Shown: piece after piece, positions 25,369 to 34,510 of the stretch
Numbering within the stretch: the stretch's first letter is position 1
Layout: each line of letters starts with the position of its first letter
From: Nonomuraea corallina
Lineage (GTDB): Bacteria; Actinomycetota; Actinomycetes; Streptosporangiales; Streptosporangiaceae
Length of the DNA: 56,918 nucleotides
Reading direction: 5' to 3'
Assembly (NCBI RefSeq): GCF_027620315.1
Contig: NZ_JAPNNL010000025.1
Location: 1 to 56,918 of the forward strand
Made by a program: the position numbers and the translations under genes
The notes under the pieces: model-generated
Database searches by the model: none
What the model was told of the DNA's origin: nothing
Seen by the model: the letters and a program-made list of their open reading frames with translations, nothing else

Positions 25369-28224
25369 CTACGGCTCCGGCAGTCGTTCCGCCAGGGAGG
25401 CCCGATCGAGACAGCGCGTGATCCTGACGCGCAGCGGATTCGACTCCGGGAGGTTGAGCTCGTCGGCGATGACCAGGGCTTGGGACCACGCCTCGCGGGC
25501 GGCGGCCGGATCGCCGGCGGCGCGGTGCGCGTCGCCTATGTAGCCCAGCCCGATCGCCATGCTCTGCCGGTCGCCCGTCTGCCGGAACAGGACGAGGGCT
25601 CGCCGGTAGCAGTCGACGGCCCGCTGGTGTTCGCCGAGCTGGTGCCGGATGTATCCGATGCTGTCCCAGTTGTGGGCTTGGCCGTTGAGGTCCAGGGTCT
25701 GCCTCGCCAGGTCGAGGGCTTGCCTGCAGTGCGCGAGAGCCTCGGCGTAGTCGCCGAGGTGGGCGTGGTACCAGCCGATGCCGCCCAGGGCGGCGGACTG
25801 CCCGGCTCGATCGTCCACGGCCAGGTAGTGCTTGAGACTGTCGTAGGCGTGCGCGAGCGCCTCGCGATGGCGCTGCTGCGCCCCCAGAGCGCGGGCGAAG
25901 GCCTGGTGGGTGTGAGCCTGTCCGATGTGGTTCCCGAACCGTTCGTAGATCTCCAGCGCGCGTTCGAAGTGGCCGATGGCCGTGTCCTGGTCGAGAGCGA
26001 CGTGGGAGAGACCGAGGCCGAGGTGGGCGTTGGCCTGCGCGGTCTGGTCGCCGTGGCGTTGGGCCGCTCTCAGCGCGGCGGTCTGCACGACGGCCAGCGA
26101 CAGCCAGTGTCCCTGCCGGTCGAGGAACGTGGCGAGCGTCGCAGCGAGCTGCCAGGCATAGGGATGGAAATCCTGAGGAGGGCGTTCGACGATGGCGGCG
26201 AGCACGGGAAGTTCGGCGGCGAACCAGGTCAGCGCCTGCCCGTGGTCGCCGGGGAGTGCGAGGGCGGTGTCCGGGGCCGCGCGGGCGAGGGTGATCAGGC
26301 TCTGTTTGCGGGTCAGGAGAGAGCCGGCCGCGTCGGCCGTGTGCAGGTAGTGGTCGAGCATGCGCCGCGTCGCCGCGTGCCGGGCGTCGTCGCCCTCGTG
26401 CGTGGCGACCTGCTCCGCCGCGTACGCGCGGAGCAGGTCGTGGAGGGAGTACCGGCCCGGGGCGATCTCGTTGACCAGGTGCACCCGGACCAGTTCGGCC
26501 AAGAGGGCCCGCACGCGCGCCGGGGGCAGGCCCACCAGGCTGGCCGCCGCGTGCAGCGAGACGTCGCGCTCCGGATGCAGGCCCAGGAGCCGGAAGAGCC
26601 GGGCGGGCGTCTCGGCGAGCGCGTTGCAGGAGCCCGCGAAGACCGCCCGGATCTCGGAGACGGGGTCGCCGCCGTTGAGGGTGTCCAGACGGCCGTCGAT
26701 CTCCTCCAGCTCGTGGGCGAGTGCCGCGAGCGGCAGGTGTGGCTGGGCGGCCGCGCGGCCGGCGATGATGGCGAGCGCCAGCGGCAGTCCCGCGCAACGT
26801 TCGATGATCGACGACACGGCGGCGGGTTCGGCGGCCACCCGGGCGGCACCGAGTCGATACGTCAGAAGGGCGCCGGCTTGGGCTGCGGTGAGCAGATCGA
26901 CGACGAGCAGATCCGCACCCTCCACCGCGGCCAGGCTGGCCAGGCGGTTGCGGCTCGTGATCAGCGCCATGCAGCCGGGTGCGGCGGGCAGAAGCGGCCG
27001 GACCTGCTCGGCGTCGCGGGCGTTGTCCAGCACCACCAGCATCCGGCGGTCGTTCAGCAGGCTGCGGTACAGGCCCGTCTGCGCCTCCAGGCTCGGCGGG
27101 ACGCCGGCCGGGGAGACGCCGAGGGCGTCCAGGAACCCGCGGACGGCCTGGGCCGGGCTCACCGCGGATCCGGCCGGGTCGAAGCCGCGCAGGTTCACGT
27201 ACAGCTGCCCGTCGGGGAAGCGCTCCGCGACGCGGCGCGCCCAGTGCACGGCCAGGGTGGTCTTGCCCACTCCCGCGGTGCCGGAGACCGCGCAGACGAC
27301 GGCGCCGGCCGGGTGCGCGCCGGCCAGAACCATGTCGAGAGAGACGAGCTCCCGCTCCCGGTCGGTGAAGCCCGCCACGTCCGGTGGCAGCTGGGCCGGC
27401 CGCGGGATGCCGACCGCCGGCGCGCCGATGCGGGCGCCGAGCAGCCGGGGGTCGTGCGACAGCACCTGGCGGTGGATCTCGGCCAGCGCCGGTGACGGCT
27501 CCATGCCGGACTGCTCGATGAGAGCGGCGCGGGCCCGTACGTACATCTCCAGCGCCTCGGCGTGGCGGCTTCCCCGGCACAGGGCGATCATCAACTGTCC
27601 CCAGAGCCGCTCGTGCCCGGGATGACGCTCCGTCAGGGTCAGCAGTTCCCCGACCAACGCCTCACCGGCGCCGATCGCGAGTTCGGCGTCGATGCGATCC
27701 TCGACGGCGCGCAGCCGTAACTGGTTCAGCCGGGTCGCCTCCTGGCGGAGCAGCGCGACCTCCGCGAACTCGCCATAGGCGTCACCGCGCCATAGCGACA
27801 GAGCGGCGGACAGGCGTTCGCGCGCGATCGACGGCTGCTCGGCCACCAGGGCGCGCCCTTCGGCCGTCAGCCGCTCGAACCTGGCCGCGTCCAGCCCGTC
27901 GGCCTCCAGGCGCAGCACGTAACCGGACGGATGCGTGGAGATCAGGGCCGTCTGAGGCTCTGCCCGGTCGGCGGGTGACAGCACCTTGCGCATCCGTGAC
28001 ACGTAGGTGCGCACGGTTCGATGGGCATCCGGCGGCGCGTCCAGCCCCCACAGCCCCTCCGCCAGCGCCCGCACCGTCACCACCCGGCCGGCGTCGGCCG
28101 TGAGCAGCGCGAAGAGCAGCCTCAGCCGCCGGCCGCCCAGATCCAGCGCCTCGCCGGCGACCCGCACCTCCAGAGGGCCCAGGACCCGGACGTCGCCCCA
28201 GCCCGCCGCATCTCCTGTGCTCAT
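25369..28224 (-). CDS. AfsR/SARP-type regulator: BTAD, NB-ARC and TPR
   Basis: A roughly 951-residue regulator. The N-terminal OmpR-like DNA-binding domain begins VRVLGPLEVRVAGEALDLGG, the bacterial transcriptional activation domain contains GYVLRLEADGLDAARFERL, the NTPase has P-loop SGTAGVGKTTLAVHWA and kinase-2 MLVVLDNARDAEQV, and the C-terminal third is TPR repeats (GDYAEALAHCRQALDLARQT). AfsR-like proteins integrate signals and switch on secondary metabolism. I chose ATG 28224 as it lies just before the conserved DNA-binding domain; GTG 28359 would add 45 residues. No biosynthetic cluster lies within the window. Confidence 0.9.
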   Translation of the reverse strand: MSTGDAAGWGDVRVLGPLEVRVAGEALDLGGRRLRLLFALLTADAGRVVTVRALAEGLWGLDAPPDAHRTVRTYVSRMRKVLSPADRAEPQTALISTHPSGYVLRLEADGLDAARFERLTAEGRALVAEQPSIARERLSAALSLWRGDAYGEFAEVALLRQEATRLNQLRLRAVEDRIDAELAIGAGEALVGELLTLTERHPGHERLWGQLMIALCRGSRHAEALEMYVRARAALIEQSGMEPSPALAEIHRQVLSHDPRLLGARIGAPAVGIPRPAQLPPDVAGFTDRERELVSLDMVLAGAHPAGAVVCAVSGTAGVGKTTLAVHWARRVAERFPDGQLYVNLRGFDPAGSAVSPAQAVRGFLDALGVSPAGVPPSLEAQTGLYRSLLNDRRMLVVLDNARDAEQVRPLLPAAPGCMALITSRNRLASLAAVEGADLLVVDLLTAAQAGALLTYRLGAARVAAEPAAVSSIIERCAGLPLALAIIAGRAAAQPHLPLAALAHELEEIDGRLDTLNGGDPVSEIRAVFAGSCNALAETPARLFRLLGLHPERDVSLHAAASLVGLPPARVRALLAELVRVHLVNEIAPGRYSLHDLLRAYAAEQVATHEGDDARHAATRRMLDHYLHTADAAGSLLTRKQSLITLARAAPDTALALPGDHGQALTWFAAELPVLAAIVERPPQDFHPYAWQLAATLATFLDRQGHWLSLAVVQTAALRAAQRHGDQTAQANAHLGLGLSHVALDQDTAIGHFERALEIYERFGNHIGQAHTHQAFARALGAQQRHREALAHAYDSLKHYLAVDDRAGQSAALGGIGWYHAHLGDYAEALAHCRQALDLARQTLDLNGQAHNWDSIGYIRHQLGEHQRAVDCYRRALVLFRQTGDRQSMAIGLGYIGDAHRAAGDPAAAREAWSQALVIADELNLPESNPLRVRITRCLDRASLAERLPEP

Positions 28225-28434
28225 GGCCGGTATCCAGGTGGTTCCGTCGTCTCGCAGCACGGCTACTCCCACAGCGCTCGGTTCGCGGATCGGCCCCCTC
28301 TCATGTGAATCGTTCGAGACGCTTCTGATGCCTCTGTCGCGAGGTTTATGGACTGTCACCCGGCGCGGTCGAGGTCCTGGACACGCACACCCGCTTGCTG
28401 CGCAAAGACTACTGAGCTGCCACGACGAGTCCGT

Positions 28435-28497
28435 TCAGGCGGTGTCGCCGCCGTCGGCGAGCAGGGTGCTGCCCGTCATGAAGGCGGAGTTCTCAGC
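28435..28497 (-). pseudogene. Vestigial SDR C-terminus
   Basis: The minus strand reads NSAFMTGSTLLADGGDTA followed by a stop. This is the hallmark C-terminal end of short-chain dehydrogenases (F-x-TG-x-x-L-x-x-DGG-x-x-A). Only about 20 codons remain; upstream the TetR gene begins immediately. The remnant implies that an SDR gene was deleted, probably in the event that placed the TetR gene's end here. Confidence 0.6.
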
Positions 28498-29110
28498 CGC
28501 TCGCGCTCTCGTCGACGCGGTAGTGCGCGTTCAGCAGCGGCCACGTCACTCCGGCCATCTCGGCGGGCGCGCGCGGGCATCCGCCTTCGAGCCAGTCGGC
28601 CGCCACGCCCATGAGCGCGCCCGCGGCGAACGAGGCCGTCACGTCGTGGGGGAAGCGCTCGGGCCACTCGCCGGCGTCGGCGTGGGCCAGGCGGTCCTGG
28701 ATGACGGCGGAGATGCGGCGGCGGATGTGGCCTGCGACGCGCGCGCTGCCGTGCGGCCCGAGCAGCGCGCGGTACAGCCCGGCGTGCCCGGCCAGGCTGG
28801 CGAAGAAGGCCTCCAGCGAGCGGGTCGCCTCCCGTACCAGGTCCGGCGAGTTCAGGGCGGGTCCTGGCAGGGACTCGATCAGGTCGTCGATCATCGCGGT
28901 GCAGGCATCTTCGGCCAGTTCGTGGACGTCCCGGTAGTGGTCGTAGAAGGCGGAACGGCTCACGCCGGCGTCCTCGGCGACGTCCGAGACGCTGATCCGG
29001 GCCAGGTCCCGCTGCTCGACCAGCCGCAGCAGCGCCTGGGCCAGGGCTGATCGGGTCCGGCGGACGCGCCGGTCACCGGACGGGCTGGTGCTCGCTCTCG
29101 CAGTGGCCAC
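28493..29110 (-). CDS. TetR-family regulator
   Basis: The 205-residue regulator has an N-terminal helix-turn-helix (ISVSDVAEDAGVSRSAFYDHYRD, about 39-61) and an all-helical ligand domain. It starts at GTG 29110. Three related 8-mers upstream look like its operator. Its former target may have been the short-chain dehydrogenase whose last 20 codons survive directly downstream. Its last residues may derive from sequence joined during that deletion. Ligand unknown. Confidence 0.85.
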   Translation of the reverse strand: MATARASTSPSGDRRVRRTRSALAQALLRLVEQRDLARISVSDVAEDAGVSRSAFYDHYRDVHELAEDACTAMIDDLIESLPGPALNSPDLVREATRSLEAFFASLAGHAGLYRALLGPHGSARVAGHIRRRISAVIQDRLAHADAGEWPERFPHDVTASFAAGALMGVAADWLEGGCPRAPAEMAGVTWPLLNAHYRVDESASG

Positions 29111-29122
29111 GTTCCTCAGCGT

Positions 29123-29165
29123 AACCGATAAACGACAGATGTCGGTTTTCTTGCAGTTGTCGGTT
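29123..29165. promoter_or_regulatory. Probable TetR operator (three AACCGAYA-type motifs)
   Basis: AACCGATA (29123-29130) faces TGTCGGTT (29140-29147) as an inverted repeat. A second TGTCGGTT follows at 29158-29165. The cluster begins 12 bp upstream of the TetR start codon, fitting autoregulation. Confidence 0.5.
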
Positions 29166-29231
29166 ATGCCGGGAGTGTGGGCATCCAGGATCTGAGCGAC
29201 CCGTTCACGCGCCTCGGCGGCGTCGAGCCGG

Positions 29232-30110
29232 TCAACGGTACCCCCAGGCGCCGGCGTACTTGGCGAGCTGAGGCGAGAGCTTGACGTCGGCGAAGGTGCG
29301 GGCGGGCTGGATCTTGCCGGACTTGATGTTGTCGCTGCGGTCGCCCAGGTTCGGCAGGAAGCGGCCGTGGTCGTGACTGCCGTAGTCGAGCATGCCCGGC
29401 TCCCAGGCCACGCCCAGGTAGTCGCAGACCTCGCGGGTGACCCGTTCGGGCTCCGTGGTCAGCTCCTCGTACCGGAGCGTCAGGCCGTCGAGGGTGCGGC
29501 GGGCCTTCTCCAGGGGCTTGAAGTACTTCAGCGCGTTGGCCTCCAGGGCTTCCCGGGTGGCGGTGTTGCCCTTGCGGTTCTCCAGTGAGGAGACCACGCC
29601 TTCCGGGTGGCGCAGCAGGAAGAGGAAGCGGGCGTCCGGCCAGGCGTACTTCAGCCGTTCCCAGATGAAGACGTTGCCCGGGGTCTTGTCGACGATGACG
29701 TCCTTGCCGCTGCGCCGCAGCTCCAGGTGCAGAATGCGGTCCCAGAGCACGTGCTCCAGCTCCACCTGGTCCAGGCCGAGCTCCAGCATGGACTCCTCGG
29801 AGAAGCCGGGGGTGGGCTGCACCCGCAGGGTGCGCAGGTGGAGTTCGTGCGGGGCGCGGATGCGGGAGTGGCTGTTGAGGAGGGTGCGCAGCAGTGTGGA
29901 GCCGGAGCGCACGGGCGCGATCACGAACACCGGGGAGGGGACCTGCCGAGGCATGATCGGGACGCTGTAGTCGACGACCTGCACGCGTTTGGGTGGTCGC
30001 GGGGACTCGGCGGGCCTGTTCGCTTCCTGGAACTTCAACGGCATCGGCGGGCGCAGCGCCTGGCCCAGAAGCCGAACTCTCCGCCTGATGCCGGTCTTCA
30101 CCACGCTCAT
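29232..30110 (-). CDS. PAPS-dependent sulfotransferase
   Basis: The 292-residue protein has the 5'-phosphosulfate loop PVRSGSTLLRTLL (about 67-78) and the 3'-phosphate-binding FLFLLRHPEGVVSSL, which define the Sulfotransfer family. A region VIVDKTPGN provides a likely catalytic stretch. The first 50 residues are basic and unstructured. It should transfer sulfate from PAPS to an unknown acceptor such as a carbohydrate, lipid or small molecule. It stands alone between the TetR gene and a divergent sugar dehydrogenase. Confidence 0.85.
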   Translation of the reverse strand: MSVVKTGIRRRVRLLGQALRPPMPLKFQEANRPAESPRPPKRVQVVDYSVPIMPRQVPSPVFVIAPVRSGSTLLRTLLNSHSRIRAPHELHLRTLRVQPTPGFSEESMLELGLDQVELEHVLWDRILHLELRRSGKDVIVDKTPGNVFIWERLKYAWPDARFLFLLRHPEGVVSSLENRKGNTATREALEANALKYFKPLEKARRTLDGLTLRYEELTTEPERVTREVCDYLGVAWEPGMLDYGSHDHGRFLPNLGDRSDNIKSGKIQPARTFADVKLSPQLAKYAGAWGYR

Positions 30111-30480
30111 GCGCGACTTGCTGCCTTTCCGTCCGCGTGCTTCCCGCTCCCCGGGTGAACCGAGTCAGACAAACGTAACTTAAAGGATATGTCGTGACAA
30201 AGGCCATGCAAGGCCCTTACCTGGGGGTTGAGGGTGCAGACAACGTATCCCGCCCATGCACACCGGGCATCCGCACGGCTACGACTCCCAGGAAACTGCC
30301 AGGCAGCCCGCACGCACGGACTTCTCACCCGCCGCAGGGGCCGACCTGAAAGTTTCACCCCTCGCCGAGGCTGCGTCCCAGGTCACGGGCTCGCCCCGTC
30401 GGCGCTCGTTGAGGTTCGGCCGCGCCCGTGCCTACGGTGCGGGGGTCCGCAGACGCCGATCCCGTACGAGGAGCCCCGGC
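30111..30480. other. Divergent intergenic region, sulfotransferase / sugar dehydrogenase
   Basis: This 370-bp stretch shows no gene with proper codon bias. It contains the GAAAGTTTC palindrome (separate entry) and an AT-richer patch near 30165-30195 (GTAACTTAAAGGATATGT) that may be part of the sulfotransferase promoter. Confidence 0.5.
30347..30357. promoter_or_regulatory. TGAAAGTTTCA palindrome, candidate LacI-type operator
   Basis: The 5-1-5 palindrome contains GAAA-S-TTTC, the operator core reported for actinomycete LacI-type (XlnR/BxlR-like) regulators of polysaccharide degradation. It lies 123 bp upstream of a CBM2-bearing secreted sugar dehydrogenase, a fitting target. Confidence 0.45.
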
Positions 30481-32133
30481 ATGCGCGCCCGTCTCGTCAC
30501 CGCCCTGCTCATGGTCCTGTCCGCCCTGGTCGTCCTCGCTCCCGGCGCGCGGGCCCAGGTTCTGGGCGGATTCGACTTCGACCGGGCGGAGGTGTCCGTC
30601 ACCGGGTTGCGGGTGCCGTGGGGGCTGGCGTTCCTGCCCGACGGCAGCGGACTGGTGGCCGAGCGCGACGGGCGGATCTCGCAGGTACGCCCCGGCCAGG
30701 CGCCCGTCCAGGTCGCCACGGTCTCCGGCGTGAGCGCCTCGGGCGAGGCCGGCCTGCTCGGCCTCGCGGTCAGGGACGGCTGGGTCTACGCGTACTTCAC
30801 CAGCACCGCCGGCGACAACCGCCTGGTCAGGTTCCAGCTCAGCGCGCCGCAGACGCAGACGGTGATCCTCTCCGGGGTGCCCAGCGCGACGGTCCACGAC
30901 GGCGGGCGCATCGCCTTCGGTCCCGACGGCATGCTGTACGTGGCCACCGGCGACGCGGGCGCCACGGCCAACGCGCAGAACCTCAACAGCCTCGCGGGGA
31001 AGATCCTGCGCATCACACCCACCGGCGCGATCCCCGCCGACAACCCGTTCCCCGGCTCCCGGGTCTGGAGCTACGGCCACCGCAACGTCCAGGGGCTAGC
31101 CTGGGACGAGCAGGGCAGGATGTACGCCACCGAGTTCGGCCAGAACACCTGGGACGAGATCAACCGCATCGTGGCGGGCGGCAATTACGGCTGGCCCACC
31201 TGCGAAGGCTCCTGCGGCAACGGCTCCTTCCGCGCCCCGATCGTCACCTGGGCGACGTCCCAGGCGTCGCCGAGCGGTCTGGCGTACGCGAACGGCACGC
31301 TCTTCGCGGCGGCGCTGCGCGGCCAGCGGGTGTGGGCGGTGCCGCTGAACGCGGACGGCACGGCGGGCACCCCGCAGGCCGAGTTCGTCTCGGAGTACGG
31401 CAGGCTGCGCACGATCGAGGTGGGCCCCGACGGCCGGCTCTGGGTGGCGACCAGCAACCGCGACGGCCGCGGCACCCCGACCGCCCAGGACGACCGGATC
31501 ATCCGCGTCCCTCCGGTCTCGACCGGGGGCGACACCACCCCGCCGACCGCGCCGGGGAACCTGACCGCGACCGGCACGACGGCCACCGCGACCACCCTGA
31601 CGTGGGCCGCCTCCACCGACGACACCGGCGTCACCGGTTACGACGTGCTGCGCGCGCCGGGCTCGTCGGGCGGCTCGTTCGCCCAGGTGGGCACCTCCGC
31701 GACCACGACGTTCACGGCCACCGGGCTGACGCCGCAGAGCACGTACCGCTTCCAGGTCCGCGCCCGTGACGCGGCGGGCAACCTCTCCCCCGTCTCCGGC
31801 ACGGTCACCGTCACCACCGCCCCGGGCGACGCCACGGGCGGGTGCACGGCGGTGGCCACCGTCCAGACGCAGTGGGCCACCGGGTACGTCGTCCAGCCGG
31901 TCACGGTGACCAACACCGGGACGTCCCCCATCACCGGCTGGCGGGTCACGGTCACCCTGCCCGCCGGGCACCAGATCACCGGCTCGTGGAACGCCGCCGG
32001 GACCGGCGCGGTCTTCGACAACGCCCCCTACAACGGCGCCCTGGCTCCCGGACAGAGCACCACGTTCGGCTTCCAGGCCAGTCGCCCCGGCGGCACCGGG
32101 GTCCCCACCGGCTACGCGTGCGCGGTGCGCTAG
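30481..32133 (+). CDS. Secreted PQQ-type sugar dehydrogenase with FnIII and CBM2
   Basis: A 550-residue exported protein. The signal peptide (1-22) ends ARAQ. Residues 25-340 form a glucose/sorbosone dehydrogenase-like six-bladed propeller (VPWGLAFLPDGSGLVAERDG; HDGGRIAFGPDGMLYVATGD; WSYGHRNVQGLAWD; GGNYGWPTC). A fibronectin III domain is at about 350-445 and a C-terminal CBM2 at about 455-550 is bracketed by Cys. CBM2 binds cellulose or xylan, so the enzyme probably oxidises sugars at plant polysaccharide surfaces, perhaps feeding electrons to LPMOs. I chose ATG 30481: GAGGAG upstream and the signal peptide begins there. Confidence 0.92.
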   Translation: MRARLVTALLMVLSALVVLAPGARAQVLGGFDFDRAEVSVTGLRVPWGLAFLPDGSGLVAERDGRISQVRPGQAPVQVATVSGVSASGEAGLLGLAVRDGWVYAYFTSTAGDNRLVRFQLSAPQTQTVILSGVPSATVHDGGRIAFGPDGMLYVATGDAGATANAQNLNSLAGKILRITPTGAIPADNPFPGSRVWSYGHRNVQGLAWDEQGRMYATEFGQNTWDEINRIVAGGNYGWPTCEGSCGNGSFRAPIVTWATSQASPSGLAYANGTLFAAALRGQRVWAVPLNADGTAGTPQAEFVSEYGRLRTIEVGPDGRLWVATSNRDGRGTPTAQDDRIIRVPPVSTGGDTTPPTAPGNLTATGTTATATTLTWAASTDDTGVTGYDVLRAPGSSGGSFAQVGTSATTTFTATGLTPQSTYRFQVRARDAAGNLSPVSGTVTVTTAPGDATGGCTAVATVQTQWATGYVVQPVTVTNTGTSPITGWRVTVTLPAGHQITGSWNAAGTGAVFDNAPYNGALAPGQSTTFGFQASRPGGTGVPTGYACAVR

Positions 32134-32142
32134 CTTGCCGGG

Positions 32143-32643
32143 ATGGACCGCACACCTCCGATCTTCACCGGCGACGAGCGGGCGCTGCTCTACAGCTTCC
32201 TCGACTGGGAGCGCGAGACGCTCGCCGCCAAGTGCGCCGGGCTGAGCGAGGAACAGCTGCGCGAGCGGGCCGTGCCGCCGTCGAACCTGTCCCTGCTCGG
32301 CCTGGTCAGGCACATGGCGCATGTCGAGCGCGCCTGGTTCCGCGCGATCATCGACGGCGAGGACGTGCCGCGGCTGTGGGGCAAGGACACCCACCAGGAC
32401 GCCGACTTCGAGGATGTGGACACCGCCTCGGCCGAGGAGGCGTTCGCCACCTGGCGGGCCGAGATCGAGCGGGCCCGCGAGATCTCGGCCGCTCTTCCGC
32501 TGGACGCGCTCGCCAAGCAGCGGCGCCATGGCAACGACGTCTCCCACCGCCGCACCCTGATCCACGTCATCCAGGAGTACGCCCGCCACAACGGCCACGC
32601 CGACCTGCTGCGCGAGCGGATCGACGGCACGACCGGGGAGTAG
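32143..32643 (+). CDS. DinB-like DUF664 protein
   Basis: The 166-residue four-helix protein has metal-ligand-like histidines in LVRHMAHVERAWF and HVIQEYARHNGHADLLRE, the layout of DUF664/mini-DinB proteins. In actinobacteria relatives include mycothiol- or bacillithiol-dependent transferases, which is a possible activity. The start is 9 bp after the dehydrogenase stop, but functional linkage is not obvious. Confidence 0.85.
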   Translation: MDRTPPIFTGDERALLYSFLDWERETLAAKCAGLSEEQLRERAVPPSNLSLLGLVRHMAHVERAWFRAIIDGEDVPRLWGKDTHQDADFEDVDTASAEEAFATWRAEIERAREISAALPLDALAKQRRHGNDVSHRRTLIHVIQEYARHNGHADLLRERIDGTTGE

Positions 32644-32695
32644 CGGGGGGCCGTTCTCGTTGGCCTCCGCCCCGGCGAACCGCCAGAATGGCGCG

Positions 32696-34321
32696 ATGAG
32701 CGTGGCTGACAGCACGGAGACCGACTGGGTGTCCCGATTCGCCGATGAGGTGATCGCCGAGGCGGAGCGCCGCGCGCCGGGCGAGCCCATCGTGTGCGCC
32801 TCGGGCCTCAGCCCGTCAGGGCCGATCCACCTGGGCAACCTGCGCGAGGTGATGACCCCTCACCTGGTGGCCGACGAGATCCGCAGGCGCGGGCACGCGT
32901 GCGTGCACCTGCTGTCGTGGGACGACTACGACAGGTTCCGCAGGGTGCCGGCGGGCGTCGACCCGTCGTGGGCCGAGCACGTCGGCAAGCCGCTCAGCTC
33001 GGTGCCCGCGCCTCCGGGCAGCGACCACGCCTCGTGGGCCGACCACTTCAAGGCGCCCATGGTCGAGGCGCTGGAGGAGCTGGGCGTCGACTACCGCGGC
33101 ATCAGCCAGACCGAGCAGTACACCTCGGGCGCCTACCGCGAGCAGATCCTGACCGCCATGCGCGAGCGCGCGGGCATCGACGCGGTGCTGGCCCGCTACC
33201 GCACCAAGCAGGGCGAGGAGCGGCCGGGCGCGGCCTACTTCCCGTATCGCCCGTACTGCGAGATGTGCGAGCGCGACCTGACCACGGTCACCGCCTATGA
33301 CGACGACACCACCGAGCTGGCCTACAGCTGCGTGTGCGGGTTCGGCGAGACGGTGCGGCTGGCCGAGCACGACCGCGGCAAGCTGGCGTGGAAGGTCGAC
33401 TGGCCGATGCGGTGGGCGTACGAGGGCGTGGTGTTCGAGCCGTCGGGCGTCGACCACCACTCGCCCGGCTCGGCCTGGGTGGTCGGCGGGGAGATCGTCG
33501 GCCCGGTGTTCGGCGGGGAGCGGCCGATCGGGCCGATGTACGCGTTCGTCGGCATCACCGGCATGGCCAAGATGAGCAGTTCGAAGGGTGACGTGCCGAC
33601 CCCGGCCGACGCGCTGCGCATCATGGAGGCGCCGGTGCTGCGCTGGCTGTACGCGCGCCGCAAGCCGTCCCAGTCCTTCAAGGTCGCCTTCGACCAGGAG
33701 ATCCAGCGGCTCTACGACGAGTGGGACGCGCTCGGCCGCAAGGTGGCCGAGGACGCGGCTCAGCCCGCCGAGCTGGCCGCGCACGCCAGGGCCGTGCGCA
33801 CCTCGCGCGGCCCGCTGCCCGCCACCCCCCGGCCCGTGGCCTACCGGACGCTCGCCTCCATCGCGGACGTCACGACCGGCGACACCGGCCAGATCGGGCG
33901 CATTCTCGGCGACCTCGACGGCGTCGCCGCGCTCGACGAGGTCCGGCCGAGGCTGGACCGGGCGCAGGCGTGGATCGACACGCACGTGCCCGCCGACCAG
34001 CGCACGCGGGTGCGCGAGTCGCCCGACGAGGAGCTGCTGGGCTCGCTCGGCGAGGACGAGCGCGAGTCGCTGCGCATGCTGACGGAGGGCCTCGACGAGC
34101 ACTGGTCGCTGGAAGGGCTGACCACGCTGGTGTACGGGGTGCCGAAGCTGCGGGCCGGGCTGGCGGCCGACGCCAAGCCGACGCCCGAGGTGAAGGCGGC
34201 GCAGCGGGCCTTCTTCGCGCTGCTCTACCGGCTGCTGGTGGGCCGCGACACCGGGCCCCGGCTGCCGACCCTGCTGCTGGCCGTGGGCGCCGATCGGGTG
34301 CGGAAGCTGGTCGCCGCCTGA
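32696..34321 (+). CDS. lysK: Class I lysyl-tRNA synthetase
   Basis: A 541-residue Rossmann-fold synthetase with HIGH-type PSGPIHLGN (40-48) and KMSSS (292-296). Paired Cys motifs (YCEMCERD, CVCGFGE) lie in a metal-binding insert, and the C-terminal domain is helical. Class I LysRS is the archaeal type, and some actinomycetes carry it beside or instead of the class II enzyme. Start at ATG 32696. It shares no operon with translation genes here. Confidence 0.93.
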   Translation: MSVADSTETDWVSRFADEVIAEAERRAPGEPIVCASGLSPSGPIHLGNLREVMTPHLVADEIRRRGHACVHLLSWDDYDRFRRVPAGVDPSWAEHVGKPLSSVPAPPGSDHASWADHFKAPMVEALEELGVDYRGISQTEQYTSGAYREQILTAMRERAGIDAVLARYRTKQGEERPGAAYFPYRPYCEMCERDLTTVTAYDDDTTELAYSCVCGFGETVRLAEHDRGKLAWKVDWPMRWAYEGVVFEPSGVDHHSPGSAWVVGGEIVGPVFGGERPIGPMYAFVGITGMAKMSSSKGDVPTPADALRIMEAPVLRWLYARRKPSQSFKVAFDQEIQRLYDEWDALGRKVAEDAAQPAELAAHARAVRTSRGPLPATPRPVAYRTLASIADVTTGDTGQIGRILGDLDGVAALDEVRPRLDRAQAWIDTHVPADQRTRVRESPDEELLGSLGEDERESLRMLTEGLDEHWSLEGLTTLVYGVPKLRAGLAADAKPTPEVKAAQRAFFALLYRLLVGRDTGPRLPTLLLAVGADRVRKLVAA

Positions 34322-34510
34322 CGGGTCCCCGCTGAAGCACATGAGACGGCTGTTTGTCAAGACTTCATGACTAGACCGGACGATCGCCCGTAAGACGGCT
34401 TTTATCGGTGTATGTTCCCAGGTCACAGGATGGTCGGCGACACGCAGACGCGCGAACACTGCAAGGCGTCAGCAAGTGTTCTGCATGCGCGTGGAGGGAT
34501 CTTTGGCCGC

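Noticed and set aside
25369..28224. Evidence for a biosynthetic gene cluster around the SARP-type regulator
   Set aside because: No PKS, NRPS, terpene or RiPP genes occur within the window on either side.
29111..29231. N-terminal extension of the TetR gene (frame open upstream of GTG 29110)
   Set aside because: No start codon in frame and the segment contains the palindromic operator motifs; open frame is expected by chance at this GC.
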